NCBI GenBank assembly: GCA_025964055.1
Contig: JAOPZP010000445.1
Location: forward strand, 1-10,304
From: Conexibacter sp.
Lineage (GTDB): Bacteria; Actinomycetota; Thermoleophilia; Solirubrobacterales; Solirubrobacteraceae
Length of the DNA: 10,304 bases
Direction of reading: 5' to 3'
Under the pieces are notes generated by a model. The model saw nothing but the letters and a program-made list of their open reading frames with translations, had not been told where the DNA came from and did not search any database. Both the position numbers and the translations under genes were made by a program. Below, piece after piece: positions 5,658 to 10,304 of the stretch. The stretch's first letter is position 1; every line of letters starts with the position of its first letter.

Positions 5658-7598
5658 GTGATCGCCGGTCTCGCCGACACGTCGCCCTCCACGGCCGGGC
5701 GCACCGCCTGGGCGCGGAACCTGGCTGCGCCGATCCGCGGCTTCCTGCACGCGGAGATGGGCGGCGCGATCGTCCTCGTCATCGCGGCGCTCGCCGCGCT
5801 GGCCTGGGCCAACGTCTCGCCCGACTCCTACCGCTCGGTCTGGGAGACCAAGCTGGCGATCTCGCTGGGCGGCCACGCGCTGTCGACCGACCTGCGCGGC
5901 TGGGTCAACGAGGGCCTCATGACCCTCTTCTTCCTGGTGACCGGCCTGGAGGCCAAGCGCGAGCTCGACCTCGGCGAGCTGCGCGAACGCACGCGCCTCG
6001 CGATCCCGGTCGTCGCGGCGCTCGGCGGCATGGCGGTGTCGGCCGCCGTCTACCTGGCCATCAACTGGGGCGGCCGCGGCGCCCACGGCTGGGGCATCGC
6101 GGTCTCGACCGACACCGCGCTGGCGCTCGGCGCGCTGTCGCTCGTCACGCGCGGGCGCGCGATCCGGCTGCGCGTGTTCCTGCTGACCCTCGTCGTCATC
6201 GACGACCTCGTGGCGCTGATCATCATCGGCGTCGCCTACACCCAGCACGTGTCGCTGACCGCCCTGGCGATCGCCATCGGCCTCTTCGGCGTCCTCATCG
6301 CCCTGCGCTACGCCGGGTCGTGGCGCGGCGCCGCCGCGGTGATCGTCGGGTTCGGCCTCTGGCTGGCGCTGTTCGAGTCCGGGATCGACCCCGTCATCGC
6401 CGGCCTGGCGATCGGCCTGGTGACGACCGCCTACCCCCCGGCGCGCGACGACCTCGAGCGCAGCACCGAGCTGACCCGCTCGTTCCGCGAGCAGCCGACG
6501 CCCGAGCTCGCCTACTCGGCGCGGGCCAGCCTGACGTCGGCGATCTCGCTCAACGAGCGCCTCCAGTACCGCCTGCACCCCTGGACGAGCCAGGTCGTCG
6601 TACCGCTCTTCGCGCTGGCCAACGCGGGCATCCACATCGACGGCGGCCTGATCTCGGCCGCCGTCCGCTCGCCGGTGACGATCGGCATCGTGGCCGGCTA
6701 CGTCCTCGGCAAGCCGTTGGGCATCCTCGGGGCGGCCTGGCTCGGCACGCGGCGAGCGTTCGGCGGCACGCGGCTGCCCGTCACCTGGCCCGCGCTGACC
6801 GGCGCGGCGGCGTCGGCGGGCATCGGCTTCACCGTGTCCCTGCTGGTGGCCTCGCTGGCCTTCAGGAGCTCGCCCGACCTGCTCGACCAGGCCAAGGTCG
6901 GCGTCCTGGCGACGGCGATCCTGTCGCCGGTGATCGCGTGGATCGCGTTCCAGGTCATGGCGCGACTGCCCGACGCGACCCGCGCCCGGCAGCTCGGCCG
7001 GACCGCCGAGGTGATCACGGACCTGGCCGATGACATCGATCCCGAGACCGATCACGTCCGCGGCAACGTCGACGCGCCCGTGACGCTCGTCGAGTACGGC
7101 GACTTCGAGTGCCCCTACTGCGGGCACGCCGCGCCCGTGATCCGGGAGCTGCTCGACCACTTCGGCGACGGCCTGCGCTACGTCTTCCGCCACCTGCCCC
7201 TGACCGACGTCCACCCCAGCGCCCAGCTCGCCGCCGAGGCGGCCGAGGCGGCGGGCGCCCAGGGCCGGTTCTGGGACATGCACGACGCGCTGCTCAGCGA
7301 CCACGACAACGTGTCGATGTCGGACCTCTACCGCACGGCGACCGACCTCGGGCTCGACCTCGACCGCTTCTCCGACGACCTGCGCCGTCGCCGCTTCGCG
7401 CCCCGCGTCGCGCGCGACGTCCAGAGCGCCGACGCGTCCGGCGTCTCCGGCACGCCGACGTTCTTCGTCAACGGCCGCCGCCACGAGGGCGTCTACGACG
7501 TCGACACGCTGACCAAGGCGGTCAAGGCCGCCGCGCGAGCGGCCGCGCGATCGCCCGCCGGCCTGCCGCCCGCCGAGCCCGCCGGCACGCCGTCCTAG
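5658..7598 (+). CDS. nhaA: Na+/H+ antiporter NhaA fused to a C-terminal DsbA-like thioredoxin-fold domain
   Basis: This 646-residue protein joins an NhaA antiporter (about 15-440) to a thioredoxin-fold domain (about 462-625). NhaA exchanges sodium for protons across the cytoplasmic membrane. The key residues are kept: STD at 150-152 (E. coli Asp133 equivalent), IDDL at 181-184 (Asp182 and Asp183, equivalent to the ion-binding Asp163/164), and GKPLGI at 351-356 (Lys352, equivalent to Lys300). Roughly 12 hydrophobic segments are present. The second part has FECPYCG with a CPYC active site (485-488) and the cis-proline motif SGTPTFFVNG (597-606), typical of DsbA-like Thioredoxin_4 proteins. The tail is Ala/Pro-rich. 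GTG 5658 is chosen because AGGA (5650-5653) precedes it, its N-terminus has family-like length, and the upstream in-frame extension (from 5532 or 5565) looks non-coding. The 5541-5657 spacer should hold its promoter, which I cannot identify. Such fusions are known in actinobacteria. Confidence 0.93.
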   Translation: MIAGLADTSPSTAGRTAWARNLAAPIRGFLHAEMGGAIVLVIAALAALAWANVSPDSYRSVWETKLAISLGGHALSTDLRGWVNEGLMTLFFLVTGLEAKRELDLGELRERTRLAIPVVAALGGMAVSAAVYLAINWGGRGAHGWGIAVSTDTALALGALSLVTRGRAIRLRVFLLTLVVIDDLVALIIIGVAYTQHVSLTALAIAIGLFGVLIALRYAGSWRGAAAVIVGFGLWLALFESGIDPVIAGLAIGLVTTAYPPARDDLERSTELTRSFREQPTPELAYSARASLTSAISLNERLQYRLHPWTSQVVVPLFALANAGIHIDGGLISAAVRSPVTIGIVAGYVLGKPLGILGAAWLGTRRAFGGTRLPVTWPALTGAAASAGIGFTVSLLVASLAFRSSPDLLDQAKVGVLATAILSPVIAWIAFQVMARLPDATRARQLGRTAEVITDLADDIDPETDHVRGNVDAPVTLVEYGDFECPYCGHAAPVIRELLDHFGDGLRYVFRHLPLTDVHPSAQLAAEAAEAAGAQGRFWDMHDALLSDHDNVSMSDLYRTATDLGLDLDRFSDDLRRRRFAPRVARDVQSADASGVSGTPTFFVNGRRHEGVYDVDTLTKAVKAAARAAARSPAGLPPAEPAGTPS

Positions 7599-7604
7599 GC
7601 GGCC

Positions 7605-8585
7605 TCAGCCCTGCTCGCCCACCAGCTTGCGCTCCTGGCGCTCCGGGCTGACCTCGACGACGTCCCACGCCAGGCCGGCGCGCCGCAGGCCGCGGATGAC
7701 CAGCGAGGACACGTCGAACTCCCACCAGCGCAGCCCGTGATGGGCCGAGGTCGGGAAGGCATGGTGGTTGTGATGCCAGGACTCGCCGAGCGAGAAGAGC
7801 GACAGCCACGCGAGGTTGCGCGACTCGTCGTCGACGTCGAAGCGGCGGCGCCCGAAGAAGTGGCAGAGCGAGTTGATGGAGTAGGTCACGTGGTGCAGGA
7901 CGAGCATCCGCACCGCGCCGCCCCACAGCAGGCCGGTCAGCGCGGTGTCCAGCGAGCCGCCGATGAGCCAGCCGAGGCCGAAGGGCACCGCGAGGCCGGC
8001 GAGGACCCACAGCACGAACGTGCGGTCCACGAAGCGGATGACCGGGTCCTTCATCAGGTCGGGCGCGTAGCGCTCGCGGTTGGCGCGCTGGGTGTGGATG
8101 AACAGCCAGCCGACGTGCGCGTGGAAGAGGCCGCGCAGGACGCCGTCGTGGCCGTGGGGGCTGTGCGGATCGCCGTCGCGGTCCGAGAAGGCGTGGTGCT
8201 TGCGGTGGTCGGCGACCCAGGAGATGATCGGCCCCTCGATCGCGGCCGAGCCGAAGATCGCCAGCGCCGCGTGGATCGGCCCGGTGGTCTTGAAGCTCCG
8301 GTGCGTGAAGTGGCGGTGGAAGCCGACGGTCACGCCCAGCGCCGTGAAGGCGTAGGTGATGGCGAAGACCGCGATGTCGCTCCAGCTCAGCAGGCTCGAC
8401 CACACCTGCCAGCACACGACCCCGAGGGCCAGGAACGGGATCACGGTGATCGTCCCGGTCAGGAACCGGTCGAGGTTCTCGTTGGCGGTGGGCTGGGTGT
8501 CGCCGGCGTCGGGGCCCGGCGCGCCGGTGCGCGCGGGCACGGTCGCGGGTGCTGCCGGCGCAAGCTCGGACGGGGTCATGCTCAT
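7605..8585 (-). CDS. membrane fatty acyl (acyl-CoA/acyl-lipid) delta-9-type desaturase
   Basis: The 326-residue protein is a di-iron integral membrane desaturase that would insert a double bond into fatty acyl chains and thereby tune membrane fluidity. The three histidine clusters of the stearoyl-CoA desaturase family are intact: HRHFTH (90-95), DHRKHHAF (126-133) and ESWHHNHHAFP (268-278). The extra metal-ligand motif NSLCH (238-242) is also present. Hydrophobic segments lie near 44-64, 70-88, 104-124, 188-208 and 214-232. The first 40 residues are a disordered Ala/Pro-rich extension. Candidate starts are ATG 8585 and ATG 8579; neither has a Shine-Dalgarno, so a short or leaderless mRNA is possible. 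It lies downstream of the secreted protein gene in the same direction and converges on nhaA with six bases between stops. Electron donor and position specificity are not determined, and no ferredoxin or reductase partner is visible here. Confidence 0.93.
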   Translation of the reverse strand: MSMTPSELAPAAPATVPARTGAPGPDAGDTQPTANENLDRFLTGTITVIPFLALGVVCWQVWSSLLSWSDIAVFAITYAFTALGVTVGFHRHFTHRSFKTTGPIHAALAIFGSAAIEGPIISWVADHRKHHAFSDRDGDPHSPHGHDGVLRGLFHAHVGWLFIHTQRANRERYAPDLMKDPVIRFVDRTFVLWVLAGLAVPFGLGWLIGGSLDTALTGLLWGGAVRMLVLHHVTYSINSLCHFFGRRRFDVDDESRNLAWLSLFSLGESWHHNHHAFPTSAHHGLRWWEFDVSSLVIRGLRRAGLAWDVVEVSPERQERKLVGEQG

Positions 8586-8636
8586 AGGGTGGCGTCTTAC
8601 CCGGTCGAAGTCCCTGGGGCGCAGGGGCGGGCGACT

Positions 8637-8652
8637 CGGGGGTTAACCCCCG
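8637..8652. promoter_or_regulatory. 16-bp perfect palindrome upstream of the desaturase (candidate operator)
   Basis: CGGGGGTTAACCCCCG reads identically on both strands. It sits 52 to 67 bases upstream of the desaturase ATG and 30 bases after the stop of the secreted protein gene. Symmetric sites like this typically bind dimeric regulators, such as TetR-type desaturase repressors or NarL-type response regulators. Seen as RNA it gives a 6-bp stem with a TTAA loop and no U tract, a weak terminator at best. No second copy is seen in the window. Confidence 0.4.
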
Positions 8653-8681
8653 GTCGGTCCGCGCGAAGACCGCGCTGCGCG

Positions 8682-9083
8682 TCAGTTCCCGGGCAGCGTC
8701 GCGGACGCCCGGCAGGTCACGCCGCCCGGCCCCGCGGCGCGGACGCTCACGCGGTCGGCGCCCGCGTAGTCGCGCAGCCCGCGGTGCAGGGTGAACGAGC
8801 GCGACGCGCTGCCCGCGCGCACCGTGCCGCGCCACGCGACCCGGCCCTCCTGGGCGATCACCACGCGCCACGCGGAGCCGCCACGCGCCTGGTGGACCTC
8901 GAGCTCGGCCTCGATGCCGCCGTCGCGGGACTTCAGCTTCAGCTCGGACTGCACGCCCCCGCCGCAGGTGCCGGCGACGCGCACCTCCGGGCGGTCGCCG
9001 CCGTGGCGGGCGGCGGCGAGGCCGGGCGCCCCGAGCAGCGCGGCGAAGACGAGCAGGGCGACGTAGGTGGTCGAGCGGAGCAT
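8682..9083 (-). CDS. small secreted beta-rich protein of unknown function
   Basis: From ATG 9083 the product has 133 residues. A clear signal peptide (MLRSTTYVALLVFAALLGAP, cleavage likely after LAAA at about 22-25) leaves a mature domain of about 108 residues. That domain alternates charged and hydrophobic residues as in beta strands, and has just two cysteines, Cys40 (GTC) and Cys124 (VTC), near its ends, which suggests a single disulfide. I recall similar uncharacterised actinobacterial exported proteins but know no function. An alternative start at ATG 9140 would give 152 residues with a long arginine-rich n-region and would overlap the response regulator stop as TGATG, allowing coupled translation. 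No Shine-Dalgarno marks either start, so 9083 is chosen for the normal signal-peptide length. Position between the two-component genes and the desaturase suggests a possible regulatory target, by context only. Confidence 0.7.
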   Translation of the reverse strand: MLRSTTYVALLVFAALLGAPGLAAARHGGDRPEVRVAGTCGGGVQSELKLKSRDGGIEAELEVHQARGGSAWRVVIAQEGRVAWRGTVRAGSASRSFTLHRGLRDYAGADRVSVRAAGPGGVTCRASATLPGN

Positions 9084-9139
9084 CGGTCGCCGGGAGCGTG
9101 CCGCGCGCAGGCCGCCCCCGCAATGGGACTTCCGTCGCA

Positions 9140-9775
9140 TCAGCCGCCGCGCCGCGCGGTGAACCCGGACCGCTCGGCCCACAGGGCGGCCTGGGTGCGA
9201 TCGGTGACGCCGAGCGTGCGGAAGATGCTCGTCAGGTGCGTCTTGACCGTCTTCTCGCTGATCTCCAGCCGCCGAGCGATCAGCTTGTTGGGCAGCCCCT
9301 CGACGAGGAGCGTGAGCACCTCGGCCTCGCGCCCCGACAGCTGCTGCGACGGATCGGGCTGGGCCTGCGCGGTGAGGATCGTGCGGGCGGCGCGCGGGTC
9401 GATCGGCGACTCGCCGCGCGCGGCGGCGCGGATGCCCTCGGCGACCTCGTCGGCCGCCACGTCCTTGAGCAGGTAGCCGCAGGCCCCGGCCTCGATCGCG
9501 CCGAGGATCCGCGGGCGGTCCGAGAACGAGGTGAGCACGAGCACCGCGGTCTCTGGGTGGTCGGCGAGCACGCGCCGCGTCGCCTCGATGCCGTCCAGCC
9601 GTGGCATGTCGAGGTCCATCAGCACCACGTCGGGCGCGAGCTCCGCGGCGCGCTCCACCGCCTCGACCCCGTCGGAGGCGACGCCGACGAGCTCGATGTC
9701 GTCCAGCGCGGCGATGAGGCGGCCGAGCCCGTCCCGGATCACGCCGTGGTCGTCGGCGAGCACGACGCGGATCAT
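9140..9775 (-). CDS. NarL/FixJ-family response regulator
   Basis: This 211-residue transcription factor has an N-terminal receiver domain and a C-terminal LuxR-type helix-turn-helix. In the receiver the acidic pair is Asp8-Asp9, the phospho-acceptor is Asp54 (VVLMDLDMP), and the conserved Thr82 and Lys104 (YLLKD) are present. The DNA-binding domain spans about 146-200, starting LSGREAEVLTLL, with SEKTVKTHLTSIFRTLG (173-189) as the recognition region. The full set of phosphorylation residues points to a phosphorylation-dependent regulator. ATG 9775 overlaps the kinase stop codon as ATGA and has GGAGG at 9790-9786, so the pair is cotranscribed and probably translationally coupled. Targets are unknown. 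The nearest candidates are the secreted protein and desaturase genes downstream in the same direction. Confidence 0.95.
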   Translation of the reverse strand: MIRVVLADDHGVIRDGLGRLIAALDDIELVGVASDGVEAVERAAELAPDVVLMDLDMPRLDGIEATRRVLADHPETAVLVLTSFSDRPRILGAIEAGACGYLLKDVAADEVAEGIRAAARGESPIDPRAARTILTAQAQPDPSQQLSGREAEVLTLLVEGLPNKLIARRLEISEKTVKTHLTSIFRTLGVTDRTQAALWAERSGFTARRGG

Positions 9776-10304
9776 GCGACGCCGACCTCCAGCGTGACGG
9801 TGGTGCCGGCCCCCGGCTCGGAGGCGATGCGCAGCGTCCCGCCCGCCTGGGCGACGAGGTCCTCCAGCAGCGTGAGCCCGACGTGCCCCTCCCCCGCCCG
9901 GGCGGCGCGGCGCCCGGCGTCGAAGCCGTGCCCGTCGTCGGCGACGGTCAGCCGGATCGTCTGCGGGTCCGCGCGGACGACGTCGACGCGCACCTGCTGC
10001 GCGCCGGCGTGGACCTGCACGTTGCGCAGCGCCTCCCGGGCGACCCGGTAGACGAGCGCGTCGGCGGCGCCGGAGCCTGCCGCCACGTGATCGTCGACGT
10101 GCAGCTCGGTCGCCACCCCGGCGTCGGCCAGCGGGCTGAGCAGGTCGCTCAACGTGGCCTCCAGGCCGGCGGACTCCAGGTTTGGCGGGTGGATCTCGAC
10201 CAGCAGGGTGCGCAGCGCGCGCACGCCCTGGCGCAGGCGCCCGGTGCTCTCGCGCAGCGCCGCGGCCTCGGCCTCGTCGCCGCGCCGGGCGGCGCCGTCG
10301 GCCA
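9772..10304 (-). CDS. HisKA_3-type sensor histidine kinase, C-terminal part (5' end beyond the right edge)
   Basis: The visible 176 residues are the C-terminal half of a kinase of the NarX/DegS/DesK/LiaS type. The frame remains open to position 10304, so the GTG at 10224 is internal and not the start. First comes the end of a dimerisation helix (TGRLRQGVRALRTLLVEIHP). An ATPase domain follows, with N box REALRNVQVHA, G1 box DDGHGF and G2 region GEGHVGLTLLEDL, ending in the usual PGAGTTVTLEV strand. The phospho-accepting histidine and any sensor domain are upstream and not visible, so the stimulus is unknown. Its stop overlaps the response regulator start as ATGA, which marks them as a cognate pair, since kinases of this class normally pair with NarL-type regulators. 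Confidence 0.92.
   Translation of the reverse strand, partial: ADGAARRGDEAEAAALRESTGRLRQGVRALRTLLVEIHPPNLESAGLEATLSDLLSPLADAGVATELHVDDHVAAGSGAADALVYRVAREALRNVQVHAGAQQVRVDVVRADPQTIRLTVADDGHGFDAGRRAARAGEGHVGLTLLEDLVAQAGGTLRIASEPGAGTTVTLEVGVA

Noticed and set aside
3855..7484. A minus-strand open frame of over 1200 codons extending the ABC-F frame antisense through most of nhaA
   Set aside because: Only the part from 5540 down has family motifs. The rest is low-complexity Arg/Gly/Asp/Val-rich translation antisense to a clear NhaA, an artefact of high GC with few stops.
7737..9476. A plus-strand open frame of about 580 codons opposite the desaturase and secreted protein genes
   Set aside because: It runs across three minus-strand genes and the spacers between them and has no recognisable motif. 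It is explained by GC bias.
10222..10224. GTG as the start of a 150-residue kinase-like ATPase protein
   Set aside because: The frame is open upstream to the window edge and the upstream residues continue the helical kinase sequence, so the gene is cut by the edge.

Overview
The window is a very GC-rich (about 70 to 75 percent), gene-dense stretch of bacterial chromosome. Third codon positions are almost always G or C. Gene content (a NhaA antiporter fused to a DsbA-like domain, a GH114-type secreted protein, a DUF1348 protein, a small two-helix membrane protein and an HK/NarL two-component pair) suggests an actinobacterium, perhaps of the Thermoleophilia/Solirubrobacterales. That placement is inferred from family recollection, not from a marker gene. 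I see no mobile element, tRNA, rRNA, CRISPR array or phage gene. The region looks like ordinary core or near-core chromosome with several genes of unsettled role.

Left part (1-1749, minus strand): an alpha/beta hydrolase, then an ApbE-type FAD:protein FMN transferase without a signal peptide. ApbE is joined by an ATGA overlap and a good ribosome binding site to a gene that runs off the left edge. Divergent from the hydrolase, on the plus strand, are a GH114-like secreted or lipid-anchored glycosidase (1855-2664) and a DUF1348/NTF2-like protein (2778-3269). A perfect 12-bp hairpin (3284-3312) separates these from a convergent small membrane protein (3322-3663, minus).

Middle part: an ABC-F ATPase (3855-5540, minus), probably expressed from a leaderless promoter, lies back to back with a plus-strand NhaA-DsbA fusion (5658-7598). 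The fusion converges on a fatty acyl desaturase with only 6 bases between the stop codons.

Right part (7605-10304, all minus strand). In transcription order this holds a HisKA_3-type sensor kinase (5' end outside the window), a NarL/FixJ response regulator overlapping it by ATGA, a small secreted beta-rich protein, and a membrane desaturase with a 16-bp perfect palindrome in its upstream region. Kinase, regulator and desaturase together resemble the DesK-DesR-des membrane-fluidity circuit of Bacillus in family membership. A functional link is a hypothesis only. The antiporter and desaturase suggest an envelope and ion stress theme for the right half, but nothing in the sequence proves co-regulation. 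No clearly new multi-gene system is visible. The best leads are the fusion antiporter, the possible desaturase circuit and the unknown gene coupled to ApbE.
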